Assembly: GCF_029240215.1 (NCBI RefSeq)
Contig: NZ_JARBTK010000001.1
Location: forward strand, 806,001-870,000
DNA: 64,000 nucleotides
Direction: 5' to 3'
Source: Chryseobacterium sp.
GTDB taxonomy: Bacteria > Bacteroidota > Bacteroidia > Flavobacteriales > Weeksellaceae
The notes below the pieces were generated by a model that was not told the origin of the DNA, ran no database searches, and was given only the letters and a program-made list of their open reading frames with translations. Both the position numbers and the translations under genes were made by a program. Below are positions 45,768-54,741 of the stretch, piece by piece (within the stretch, counting starts at the first letter, position 1; each line of letters opens with the position of its first letter).

Positions 45768-48431
45768 TTATTCAACTTCAAGATTTTGCTTTAAAGGCAG
45801 GTTTTTAGAAGAATTTCCAACCATAATTCCGTAGTTTCCTTTTTCAACGATCCAATTCATTTTTTCGTCTAAAAACTGCAATTCTTTTACAGGGACTTCA
45901 ATTGAAATCTGCTTTGATTCTCCAGATTTTAAATACACTTTCTGAAAGCCCTTCAATTCAATAATAGGTCTTGAAACCGAAGCCACCAAATCTTTTACAT
46001 ACAATTGAACGACTTCACTTCCCGCTTTTGAACCTGTGTTTTTCACCTTCACTTTAGCAACGATGGTATCGTTTTCAGAGTATTGGTTTTTGTTTAATTT
46101 TAAATCAGAAATTTCAAAAGTCGTGTAACTTAAACCAAAACCAAACGGATACAATGGTTCACCACTCAAATCATAATAATCATTTCCGCGTCCGGTCGGG
46201 TGATGATTGTACGTTAAAGGCAACTGTCCTTCCTCAATCGGAAACGTAATTGGTAATTTTCCGGAAGGATTTTCTGATCCGAAAAGCACTTTTGCCACCG
46301 CATTTCCACCTTCCTCTCCGGGATACCAAACATCTAAAATGGCTCCTACTTTGTCCTTCCAATTCGTAGTTTTTATGGCAGAACCGCCAACCAAAACTAC
46401 TGTTGTAGGTTTATTTAATTTTGAAACTTCGTGAATAAATTGTTCCTGATTTCCGGGAAGACTCAACGAAGAACGATCCTGAAATTCACCTTCATGAATT
46501 CCTGCTGCAATGATGATGTTATCTGCATTTTGAATCAATTTTAAAGCATCATTAAAGTCTTTTTGGTAATCATTCAATCCATAGTTCCAGATCAGTTCGA
46601 TGTTTGCTTCTCCTCTATTTTCATGAAACTCAACAACAATATCAGATTTTTGACCTTTCACAAAATCTATGTCAACAGTTTTGGTTGAATAACTCAACTT
46701 TTCCCAATTGTCGATCATTAATTTTCCATTTAAATACAATCTGAAACCGTCGTTTCCACGTAATCCAAGCTGATATTTTCCTGAATTTGGAGCCTCCAAT
46801 TTTCCAGTCCAGCGAACACTGTAATTGTCGGGTTGCAGTTTTTCAGGATTTGGAGAATATAAAGTCCATTTGAAATTCAATTGTTCGTCCTGTTTTTCAA
46901 AAACGGGGTTTCCTTTTAAATCTGAATTGGAAAAATAATTTCCTTTCAAACCTTTTTGATTTTCTGAAGATAAAAACTCAGTTGAAACGGTCGTGAAATC
47001 CTTCAAATTCCAGTCAATTCCTTTGGAATAATTGACTTCAATATTTTTATTTTTAACGAAATTTTTAATCCCATCTAAAATACTCACTTTCTTGTTTCCC
47101 GGCCCTGAATAACCGCCTAATCTCGCATCAACAGCATCAGTTCCGACCACTAAAATCTTTTTAACATTTTCCGAAATCGGAAGCGTCTGATTATTATTTT
47201 GAAGCAAAACAAAAGATTCAATGGCGGTTTTTTCGGCTAACGGTTTGTGATTTAATTTCTTTAATTCTGAAATAGCTGCATCAGAAACGTAAGGATTTTC
47301 AAACAAACCCAATTCAAATTTTGCCCTCAAAACCCTTGAAACCGCATCATCAATTCTTTCCTGAGAAATTCTTCCATCCAAAAATGGCGGAATAAACAAT
47401 TTATAATGATTGTATTCCGTTTGGAAAATCACATCAAGTCCCGCATTTATCGCCTGTGCAGAAGCATCATCGTAATCTTTTGCCGTAAAATGCAGAACGT
47501 TTGATCCACCAACTGCACTTGCATCGCTAATCACAAATCCCTTAAAATACCATTCATTTTTTAATTTTTCGGTCAGCAACCAATGATTTGCCGTTGAAGG
47601 TCGTCCGTCCAACAAATTATAAGAAGTCATCACCGATCTGCTTTTGCCTTGTGTGAAGGCTTTTTGAAAAGGAATTAAATATGTTTCTTCCAAATATCTT
47701 TTGCTCCAATGAATTGGATATGAATCTCTTCCACCCTCGCCGACATTCGCTAAAAAATGTTTTGGAGTCGTTATAATTCCCTGATTTTCAAAAGAACTGA
47801 CAAAATTCACTCCCATCACCGAAGTCAAAAATGGGTCTTCACCGTACGTTTCCTCTGTTCTTCCCCATCGAACATCACTCGCCAAATTCACAACCGGTGT
47901 CAGAATCTGACGAATTCCTCTTAATCTTGATTCTTTGGCAATAGCTGTCGAAACTTCTTTCATCAATTCAGGATTGAAGGTTGCTGACAAACCAATCGCC
48001 TGCGGAAAAGCCGTTGCTCCTTCACGCATCAATCCGTGTAAAGCCTCATCAAAAGGAATAATGGGAATTCCCAATCTTGATTCTTCAACAAAATATTTTT
48101 GAATCGCGTTGATCTTTTTGGTTAATCTTTCCGCATCTTCATTTGCGTTATATTTCAACAATTGTCCGGCAACGCCACCGCCTTGATTTCCTGCACTTAT
48201 CTGCAATCCGAAGATTCCGTGGGAATATTGGCCTTCCGGAACATTGTCCAAATCTCCGGGGATCATAAAACACTGCCAGAATTTTTCTTCTGGTGTCATT
48301 CTTTTCAGCAAATCATGAACTCTTGTTTCTATTGGTTGTTTCGGATCTTTATATAATGGTTTTTGAGCTGAAATAATTACAGAACTCAATAATGAAATTG
48401 CTATGATTTTAAAACGAAATTTAAAGCACAT
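45768..48431 (-). CDS. Secreted GH3 beta-glucosidase with PA14 domain
   Basis: 887 residues with a signal peptide ending near ISAQ. GH3 N-terminal barrel with KH at 224-225 and the nucleophile Asp D303 in KGFVISDASAV; the GH3 C-terminal sandwich is split by a PA14 carbohydrate-binding domain (about 480-610: GNYFSNSDLKGNPVF, RGNDGFRLYLNGKLMIDNW), and a fibronectin III-like domain ends the protein. It removes terminal beta-linked glucose or xylose from oligosaccharides in the periplasm or outside. The GH29 gene upstream on the same strand suggests a shared plant or mucin glycan target. Confidence 0.92.
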   Translation of the reverse strand: MCFKFRFKIIAISLLSSVIISAQKPLYKDPKQPIETRVHDLLKRMTPEEKFWQCFMIPGDLDNVPEGQYSHGIFGLQISAGNQGGGVAGQLLKYNANEDAERLTKKINAIQKYFVEESRLGIPIIPFDEALHGLMREGATAFPQAIGLSATFNPELMKEVSTAIAKESRLRGIRQILTPVVNLASDVRWGRTEETYGEDPFLTSVMGVNFVSSFENQGIITTPKHFLANVGEGGRDSYPIHWSKRYLEETYLIPFQKAFTQGKSRSVMTSYNLLDGRPSTANHWLLTEKLKNEWYFKGFVISDASAVGGSNVLHFTAKDYDDASAQAINAGLDVIFQTEYNHYKLFIPPFLDGRISQERIDDAVSRVLRAKFELGLFENPYVSDAAISELKKLNHKPLAEKTAIESFVLLQNNNQTLPISENVKKILVVGTDAVDARLGGYSGPGNKKVSILDGIKNFVKNKNIEVNYSKGIDWNLKDFTTVSTEFLSSENQKGLKGNYFSNSDLKGNPVFEKQDEQLNFKWTLYSPNPEKLQPDNYSVRWTGKLEAPNSGKYQLGLRGNDGFRLYLNGKLMIDNWEKLSYSTKTVDIDFVKGQKSDIVVEFHENRGEANIELIWNYGLNDYQKDFNDALKLIQNADNIIIAAGIHEGEFQDRSSLSLPGNQEQFIHEVSKLNKPTTVVLVGGSAIKTTNWKDKVGAILDVWYPGEEGGNAVAKVLFGSENPSGKLPITFPIEEGQLPLTYNHHPTGRGNDYYDLSGEPLYPFGFGLSYTTFEISDLKLNKNQYSENDTIVAKVKVKNTGSKAGSEVVQLYVKDLVASVSRPIIELKGFQKVYLKSGESKQISIEVPVKELQFLDEKMNWIVEKGNYGIMVGNSSKNLPLKQNLEVE

Positions 48432-48452
48432 AAATAATTTGATTTAATTATT

Positions 48453-48682
48453 GTTCTTTTGTCTTGAAATCGAAGATTCGACGAAGTCAAACAAAAGAAC
48501 CAAAAATTCAAGACTTGAAACTCTCCGCTAAAAATAAAATCTGTTCTCTAAAAATTCTAAAACTCGTGCGAATTTTATGTTGCTTTTTCAGTTCAACATT
48601 TGTGTCGCGCTCAAACAGTAGAATTTTCTTAACGTTCACAGACTTTATTTTCCTAACGCTCCGATTTCCTAAGTCATTTTAA
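48453..48682. repeat. Repeat-like spacer with a nested hairpin
   Basis: GTTCTTTTG (48453-48461) pairs with CAAAAGAAC (48492-48500), enclosing TTGA/TCAA and TCGAA-GA-TTCGA stems. The rest (ACCAAAAATTCAAGACTTGA, then CTCCGCTAAAAATAAA, and CTAACGCTCCGATTTCCTAA at the end) resembles a long dispersed intergenic sequence that I recall from many Chryseobacterium and related genomes. It carries a 72-codon plus-strand frame that I regard as spurious. Confidence 0.5.
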
Positions 48683-48706
48683 TATACAATTAGTTTACAA
48701 TTTCAA

Positions 48707-50146
48707 CTATTGCGTAATCTTAATTACGGTTGAATATTGTAATTGAGTTCTTTCCCTGGGTAAATTAATTTCAATTGAGTTTCCAGATTTTTTCCATTGA
48801 ATTTTAGAAGAAACTCCTAACACGTTCAATGATTTTGGTTTAAAATTTTCAGGAATGGAAAAATTTAAAGTTGACGGAGATTGATAATTTGTTTTTTCAT
48901 CCAAGTGAAAAATATTCACTGTTTTCCCATCTTTACTTTGCGTATAATAAAAATTACCGTCATGATAAGGTGCCACCGCTCTCGTTGCAAAAACTGCGGA
49001 CTGATTTTTATCCATCCAAGTTGAGATTTCATTTAATCTTTCGTAAACAATCGGGTCATAATCTCCGTTTGGTCCGGGAGCGATATTCATCAGGTAATTT
49101 CCGCCTCTCGAAATGATTTTCACTAAAGTTTCAATGATTTTCTGAGAAGATTTATAATTGTCATTCGGAACATAAGAAAACGAATCTCCCATCGTGATAC
49201 AGCTCTCCCACGGGATCGAAAGTGCGTGCTCAGGAACGGCTTGTTCGGGTGTCACATAATTTTCCCATTTTCCGGGAACCGTGCGGTCTACAATGATAAT
49301 TCCGGGTTGATTTTTTCGAGCCATTGTTCCGATTTTATCCATATCAATATCCTGTTCAACCTTGATCGTTCTTTGCCATTCCACTTTTGGATCAATGGTA
49401 TTAAATGGACGAACCCAACCTCCATCCAACCAAAGAATATCAATTTTACCGTAGTTTAAAGTGATTTCATTTAACTGATTAAATGTGAAATTTTTAAAAT
49501 TATTCCATCTTTCGGGGTATTTTTTAGGATCATAATTCACATTTCTGTCTTTTGGCGGAAAATACGACCACCAATAATCATCAGAATGCCAATCCGGTTT
49601 TGAAAAATAGGCTCCGATTTTGAAGCCTTCTTTTTGGAATGTATCGAAAATCTCTTTTGTCACATCCGCTTTCGAATTTTTGGAAAAAGGAGTTTTTGAT
49701 GAGGTAATCTTATAATCAGACTGTTGTGTATCAAACATGGCAAAGCCATCGTGATGTTTTGTTGTGAACACTACATATTTCATTCCTGCCTTTTTTGCAG
49801 CATCTGCCCATTTTTGTGGATTAAATTGAGTTGGATTGAAAGTCGTCTGAAGATTTTCATAGTTTTTCACATATTCATTGTAAGCTTTTCCGTGTTCGGG
49901 CTTACGTTGTGTCCATGGTTCGTCTTCAGGACAAAGGCTCCAACTTTCGACAATTCCCCATTGGCTGTATGTTCCCCAATGCATAAACAATCCGAATTTT
50001 AAATCCTGCCAGTTTTCAAGATTTTGGACAACAAGCGGATCAGTCGGTTTTTGGTAGCCTTCCGAAACATTGTGAGCCTGTGAAAAAAAAGTGGATGAGA
50101 GTAAAAGTGACGAGAAAAATATGGTTTTCGTTTTTTTACTTAACAT
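48707..50146 (-). CDS. Secreted GH29 alpha-L-fucosidase
   Basis: 479 residues with a signal peptide ending near FFSQA. FGLFMHWGTYSQWG (51-64), KHHDGFAMF (130-138) and the nucleophile D241 in DILWLDGGW identify GH29; the C-terminus is a small beta-sandwich. It removes alpha-linked L-fucose from glycans. The neighbouring GH3 gene is transcribed the same way, 276 bases downstream, across a repeat-like spacer, so co-transcription is possible but not shown. Confidence 0.92.
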   Translation of the reverse strand: MLSKKTKTIFFSSLLLSSTFFSQAHNVSEGYQKPTDPLVVQNLENWQDLKFGLFMHWGTYSQWGIVESWSLCPEDEPWTQRKPEHGKAYNEYVKNYENLQTTFNPTQFNPQKWADAAKKAGMKYVVFTTKHHDGFAMFDTQQSDYKITSSKTPFSKNSKADVTKEIFDTFQKEGFKIGAYFSKPDWHSDDYWWSYFPPKDRNVNYDPKKYPERWNNFKNFTFNQLNEITLNYGKIDILWLDGGWVRPFNTIDPKVEWQRTIKVEQDIDMDKIGTMARKNQPGIIIVDRTVPGKWENYVTPEQAVPEHALSIPWESCITMGDSFSYVPNDNYKSSQKIIETLVKIISRGGNYLMNIAPGPNGDYDPIVYERLNEISTWMDKNQSAVFATRAVAPYHDGNFYYTQSKDGKTVNIFHLDEKTNYQSPSTLNFSIPENFKPKSLNVLGVSSKIQWKKSGNSIEINLPRERTQLQYSTVIKITQ

Positions 50147-50238
50147 AAAGTTTAGTTTTTGCTAATTTAATCATGATTTGATGAACCAGCAAAAATATTC
50201 TTACAGTCAATTAACTGAATTTTATCTGAAGATTTTAC

Positions 50239-50943
50239 CTAAACCAAGTACTTCTTAGTTTTAACTATGATCCCGGAACCTTCTGCGAGCATTACAGAAA
50301 GTGGTTTCTGATGATTTAAACATTCAAAATCTTTTCCGTAAATCTTGTTAAAACAAATTTCCACCTGATGATTTTTAACTTTATACCAATCCCATTTTGG
50401 ATGACAGACTTCATATTCTGAAGTTTTGTTGAATCTTTTTGTAAAGCCATAATAATGCTCTGTGATAAATTCAAATTCTGAATCATTTTCGATAGGAAAG
50501 GCTTTATTATCAGCGGTTATTTCGATAGAATGCCAACTTTTGTCTTTCCATGAATATTTGATCATAAAATCATTTTCAGTATGCTGTATATGATTTTTCA
50601 TGCGCATCGTTTTGTAGTTTTCTCCATAAACAGAATTTGCCACCCAACTCAAAGCCGGTTTCGGAACAATTTCTTTGATGAAAACCACACCTCTTTTCCA
50701 CTCGTTTCCTTCTTTTTTCTTTACATAAAATCTAAGATTTACTTCCTCAAAATTTCTGTGAAAAGGAATCGGAAGTCCTAATAATTTGGTATTTAAAAAC
50801 ATGAAACCTACAAGACTTACATAACATTTACCTTTATAGAAATCGATTTCAGTACCTTTTGGGAGATATTTAATTAAGATTTCAGGATTTATTTCGTAAT
50901 TGATGATTGCTAATTTTCGCCATTCGGCTTTCAGGAAATTCAT
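50239..50943 (-). CDS. DUF2071 (YqjF-like) protein
   Basis: 234 residues, cytosolic. EWRKLAIINYEINPEILIKY, LPKGTEIDFYKGKCYVSLVG, FHRNFEEVNLRFYV and KRGVVFIKEIVPKPALSWVA are hallmarks of DUF2071/YqjF, a single-domain family related to acetoacetate decarboxylase folds, without a known reaction. It lies downstream of the GbsR-type regulator and a membrane-protein gene on the same strand and may be part of that regulon. Confidence 0.85.
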   Translation of the reverse strand: MNFLKAEWRKLAIINYEINPEILIKYLPKGTEIDFYKGKCYVSLVGFMFLNTKLLGLPIPFHRNFEEVNLRFYVKKKEGNEWKRGVVFIKEIVPKPALSWVANSVYGENYKTMRMKNHIQHTENDFMIKYSWKDKSWHSIEITADNKAFPIENDSEFEFITEHYYGFTKRFNKTSEYEVCHPKWDWYKVKNHQVEICFNKIYGKDFECLNHQKPLSVMLAEGSGIIVKTKKYLV

Positions 50944-51080
50944 AATTTTTTGTTTTTGAATTATTTAAAATAATATCATTTAAAATGGTTAAATATTTAA
51001 TTTTTAATCAGATAATTCCGCTGTTTTTTGATTAAATCTGTATGATTCATTTTCCCTTAGTTTAATGGTTTTAAGAAATT

Positions 51081-51383
51081 TCAATCAATTAAATCTTGTT
51101 TTTTAATCTTGTTTTTTGAATCAAACCAACTTATCCATAGAGATTGAAAAATCAACAATGGCGTAAGAAACATCCATGTTAAAACTAACATTCCCGAAAA
51201 ATTTTCAAAATCATTCCAATCAAAAACAAAAGCCAATCTCCAACTAAGAAAACCTACAACGACAAAAGTTGACAGAAACATATATAATTTTCGAGATTCG
51301 TCATTGGTAAAGTTATTGTTGAAAAATTTAATAATATTCAAAGTATATTGTACGATCGCCAAAATAAAAAATTCAATGATCAT
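51081..51383 (-). CDS. Membrane protein, probably frameshifted at its 5' end
   Basis: 100 codons from ATG 51383 with three hydrophobic helices. The same frame stays open upstream to 51512 and encodes more protein-like sequence (FKHELKIQIITVLIFVVTLA, QYIYFGNDIFSQ) but without a start. A separate ATG at 51576 reads 23 codons (MKNSIIHLILIFYFGG) and stops at 51507-51505 in a T5 run, exactly where a one-base shift would join the two. So the ancestral gene probably spanned 51081-51576. An operator-like palindrome lies just before that ATG. Family not recognised. Confidence 0.5.
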   Translation of the reverse strand: MIIEFFILAIVQYTLNIIKFFNNNFTNDESRKLYMFLSTFVVVGFLSWRLAFVFDWNDFENFSGMLVLTWMFLTPLLIFQSLWISWFDSKNKIKKQDLID

Positions 51384-51587
51384 AATCTGAGAAAAAATGT
51401 CGTTTCCGAAATAAATATATTGTGCTAAAGTGACAACAAATATTAAAACCGTTATGATTTGAATCTTTAATTCATGTTTAAAAGTGTTTTCATGATATTC
51501 AATTTTAAAAAGTTATTCTTTTTGTTTTTCCTCCGAAATAAAAAATTAGGATTAAATGAATAATTGAGTTTTTCATAATTATAATAT

Positions 51588-51605
51588 TTTCAGTAATTAT
51601 TGAAA
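51588..51605 (-). promoter_or_regulatory. GbsR-type operator copy before the membrane-protein gene
   Basis: TTTCAG-TAATTA-TTGAAA, matching the palindrome before the regulator gene (52206-52223). Extended by flanks, 51587-51610 and 52205-52228 agree at 20 of 24 bases. It ends 11 bases before ATG 51576. Confidence 0.6.
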
Positions 51606-51641
51606 GTTAATTTGAAATAAAAAAGGATTTTGAAGTCCTTT

Positions 51642-52145
51642 CTATTTTAATAAATTGGTGATCTTTCCGACCAGCCAATGATCATCGCTTTTTATAGCGA
51701 GATCCATAATATTGTTGATTTTGCTTGTGACATTGCTAAAATCATCCATCAATTTGATAAATTCTTTTGCTTCATCAGAATTGTTGTCTTCAATGTTTTT
51801 TAATTCTTCTAGAAATGCTACAACTGGCTCTATTTCTCTCTTTCTTCGCTCTTTTGTAATCTGTTTAAACAAAAACCAAACATCTTTTTCGGCAATGAAA
51901 TATTCTTTTCGGTCACCTTTGATAAACTCTTTTTTCACAATTCCCCAATCCATCAAAGCACGGAGATTCATATTGGCGTTTCCTCTTGAGATTTCAAGCA
52001 ATTCCATGACCTCATCTGTAGAAAGCGGTTTTCCATTTGCCAAAAGTAAAGCATGAACCTGTGCCATTGTACGGTTGATTCCCCAGCTCGTTGCGAATGT
52101 TCCCCAAGTCTGAATGTATTTTTCTTTGGCTTCTGAAAGTTTCAT
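51642..52145 (-). CDS. GbsR/MarR-family transcriptional regulator
   Basis: 167 residues. The winged helix spans about 20-90 (MAQVHALLLANGKPLSTDEV, MELLEISRGNANMNLRALMD, WGIVKKEFIKGDRKEYFIAE), typical of GbsR-like MarR proteins, followed by a helical dimerisation tail. It probably represses itself and the downstream membrane-protein gene through matching palindromes at 52206-52223 and 51588-51605. In other bacteria GbsR proteins sense choline or related compounds, but the ligand here is unknown. Confidence 0.87.
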   Translation of the reverse strand: MKLSEAKEKYIQTWGTFATSWGINRTMAQVHALLLANGKPLSTDEVMELLEISRGNANMNLRALMDWGIVKKEFIKGDRKEYFIAEKDVWFLFKQITKERRKREIEPVVAFLEELKNIEDNNSDEAKEFIKLMDDFSNVTSKINNIMDLAIKSDDHWLVGKITNLLK

Positions 52146-52181
52146 TTCTTTTAATTATTTTGTTTTGTCGATTTTCTACTA

Positions 52182-52223
52182 CAAATATAATCATAGTTTT
52201 TGAATTTTCAATAATATTTGAAA
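52182..52223 (-). promoter_or_regulatory. GbsR-gene promoter overlapped by an operator
   Basis: On the minus strand, TTG (52211-52209), a 19-base spacer and TATATTTG (52189-52182) form a full consensus promoter. The perfect palindrome TTTCAA-TAATAT-TTGAAA (52206-52223) covers the -33 TTG, the place where a repressor would block RNA polymerase. This fits autoregulation. Confidence 0.7.
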
Positions 52224-52276
52224 GTTTATTTTGTTAAAAAAAAGAAATCTCCGAAGAAATTTCTTTTGATAACATC

Positions 52277-54730
52277 TTATTTTTGAATGGTTTTATAAGT
52301 TTCCAACAATCTTATAAACTCTGATCTGTAACCTTCCTCATCGTTTCCTTTTCCTTTCTTAGAAAGTTTTTCAATGTCAATTAGATTTTTGTTTTTAATT
52401 AAATCAGAATTCCTTAAAACCAATCCAAACCAAGCTACAGAAGAGGCAAATTTAAAGTCGTCACTTGCTGAAGAAATGGTTTCATTTAAATTTTTCACCA
52501 CCTGAACGATTTCTGAACTTGTATCTCCGTCAGGTTTTTTATATCTGAATTTCACGGTAGCCATTTCGTCATTAAAATTTTCATCATTTGTGTTTTTAGT
52601 ATATTTTAAATCATTTTCTTTTGGTAAAAATTCAGATTTTACATCAGTTGGAATGACTTCATATAAAGCCGTTACAGTATGTCCGCTTCCCAATTCTCCT
52701 GCATCAATTTTATCGTTGGTAAAATCTTCATTCTTCAATTTTCGGTTTTCATAACCAATCAAACGGTAAGATTTCACATATTTCGGATTAAACTCAATCT
52801 GAATTTTCACATCTTTGGCAATCGCATACATACTTCCCGCAAACTCTTTTCCAAGAAACTTATTGGCTTCCTGCATATTGTCGATGTAAGCATAATTTCC
52901 GTTACCTTTATTGGCCAAAGTTTCCATTCGGTTGTCTTTAAAATTCCCCATTCCGAAACCTAAACAGGTAAGAAATACGCCGGATTTTCTTTTTTCTTCA
53001 ATCAAGGTTTGAAGATCGCCTGTCGAAGATACTCCTACATTGAAATCTCCGTCTGTTGCAATAATAACTCGGTTATTTCCACCTTTGATAAAATTTTCCT
53101 GGGCAAGTTTATATGCCAGTTCGATTCCTTGTCCTCCTGCTGTACTTCCACCTGCCTGAAGTTTGTCTAAAGCTTCAATTATTTTATTTTTCTCTTTAGC
53201 TGAAGTCGGTGGTAAAACCATTCCTGCGCTTCCTGCGTAGACTACGATCCCGACTTTGTCTTGTGGTCTTAATTCATCTAAAAGAACTTTGAAAGACGAT
53301 TTGAGCAACGGTAATTTATTCGCTTCATTCATCGAACCTGAAACATCAATCAGAAAAACAAAATTTGAACTTGGTAATTTATCCATCGGAATATTTTTTC
53401 CCTGAAGACCTATTTTCAGCAATTTGTGTTTAGGATTCCAAGGTGCATCATTGTATTCTGTATTTATTGAAAAAGGCTGATCATTTTTCGGTTGGGGATA
53501 ATTGTATTTAAAATAGTTGATCATCTCTTCGATTCTCACCGCATTTTTATTCACGATTTCACCATTATTAATCATTCTTCGAATATTGGAATAAGCTGCT
53601 TTATCGACATCAACCGAGAAAGTAGAAACCGATTGGTTTTTTGTCAGTTCAAAAGGATTTTCAACGAAAGCATCGTATTCTTCAGAATTATATTGTTGAA
53701 TCTGCTTTGATTTTGAAATGCTGTCCTGAATTTTTTGAATTTGCTTGAGTGCTTTTCTTTCTTTTCTCGAAAGTTTTTTGGTGGTAACAACGACTACTCC
53801 ATTGGTGGCACGGCTTCCATAAAGAGCGGTTAGTGCTGCTTCTTTTAAAACATCTACGCTTTTTATCTGCTGAGGATTCAACTTTGTTAAAGCACTTTGG
53901 TTTGCAACAACACCATCGATTATAATGAGAGGCTGATTATTCCCATTTAAACTTGAAACCCCTCTAATGACAATATTTTGTGGCAGACTTTTCGAAAGAA
54001 TCGGACTACTTGGTATTTGTCCTTGAAGAGAATTTAACGGATTATTGTTGTATGATTGATTATTAAGCCACCCATTATTATTACTTGAAATCTTAATTCC
54101 TGCAACACTACCTTGTAAAGATTGAACTACATTAGAATTTGAAATCTGAGTTGAGGATGATGTCGCATCTTGTCTTTTTCTAATTCCTAAAGCACCTGTT
54201 ACAACAACTTCTCTCATCTCTTGCGGCTCATCATCTTTATCTAAAACTCCGTCATGATCTGGTTCCATATAATTTGGGTTACTTGCAACTCTATAATCTC
54301 CTTGTTGTGGAACTAAAATAATTGGAGCTTTTACAGGTTCAGGAACTACATTTGAATAAACTAAAACTTGATTTTCTTTTTGAGAATGTACAACAGCAAT
54401 TTCCTTTTCAATATTAGATTTTACAGTACTATCAATTACCTGAACTTTAGGATTTACTTTTGGTGAAATAGTATTTTGAGCAATTTGAGGTTTATTAATT
54501 TCAGAAACATTATTTTTATTAATAAAGTAAAATGCTCCCAAACCAATAATCAAACTCGCTGCGATTCCATAAGGAAACCAGATTGGAATTACTTTTTTCT
54601 TTTCTTCTTTTTTATCTAATTTCTCCTCCACTTTTGCCCAAACTTTATCAAAACCAGGAAAAGTCGTAGGTTCTTCCAAAGAATGAGAAGCCTCATTGAA
54701 TTTTTTATCTATATCGTGATTGTTTTCCAT
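52277..54730 (-). CDS. Membrane-anchored TonB-plug/vWA (YfbK-like) fusion protein
   Basis: 817 residues. A cytosolic, anti-sigma-like N-terminus (1-50), one membrane helix (51-70), a Thr/Val/Gln-rich linker, a TonB-dependent-receptor plug domain without a barrel (173-318: REVVVTGALGIRKRQ, VIRGVSSLNGNNQPLIIIDG, ALYGSRATNGVVVV), a YfbK N-terminal region (365-440), a von Willebrand A domain with MIDAS DVSGS (462-466), GGSTAGG and ATDGDFN, and a YfbK C-terminal region. It lies 11 bases after the ECF sigma gene, so the two are co-transcribed. The N-terminus may hold the sigma factor; the plug and vWA domains would bind an envelope partner. Role unknown. Confidence 0.85.
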   Translation of the reverse strand: MENNHDIDKKFNEASHSLEEPTTFPGFDKVWAKVEEKLDKKEEKKKVIPIWFPYGIAASLIIGLGAFYFINKNNVSEINKPQIAQNTISPKVNPKVQVIDSTVKSNIEKEIAVVHSQKENQVLVYSNVVPEPVKAPIILVPQQGDYRVASNPNYMEPDHDGVLDKDDEPQEMREVVVTGALGIRKRQDATSSSTQISNSNVVQSLQGSVAGIKISSNNNGWLNNQSYNNNPLNSLQGQIPSSPILSKSLPQNIVIRGVSSLNGNNQPLIIIDGVVANQSALTKLNPQQIKSVDVLKEAALTALYGSRATNGVVVVTTKKLSRKERKALKQIQKIQDSISKSKQIQQYNSEEYDAFVENPFELTKNQSVSTFSVDVDKAAYSNIRRMINNGEIVNKNAVRIEEMINYFKYNYPQPKNDQPFSINTEYNDAPWNPKHKLLKIGLQGKNIPMDKLPSSNFVFLIDVSGSMNEANKLPLLKSSFKVLLDELRPQDKVGIVVYAGSAGMVLPPTSAKEKNKIIEALDKLQAGGSTAGGQGIELAYKLAQENFIKGGNNRVIIATDGDFNVGVSSTGDLQTLIEEKRKSGVFLTCLGFGMGNFKDNRMETLANKGNGNYAYIDNMQEANKFLGKEFAGSMYAIAKDVKIQIEFNPKYVKSYRLIGYENRKLKNEDFTNDKIDAGELGSGHTVTALYEVIPTDVKSEFLPKENDLKYTKNTNDENFNDEMATVKFRYKKPDGDTSSEIVQVVKNLNETISSASDDFKFASSVAWFGLVLRNSDLIKNKNLIDIEKLSKKGKGNDEEGYRSEFIRLLETYKTIQK

Positions 54731-54741
54731 TGTGTAAAAGT

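Noticed and set aside
48464..48682. 72-codon plus-strand open frame
   Set aside because: It lies wholly in the repeat-like spacer; frames of this kind follow from the repeat sequence and do not look like a protein gene.
50187..50215. Promoter-like TATTTTTG and near-palindrome CAGTTAATTGACTG before the fucosidase gene
   Set aside because: No TTG at the right distance and no second copy of the palindrome in the window, so a regulatory call is not supported.
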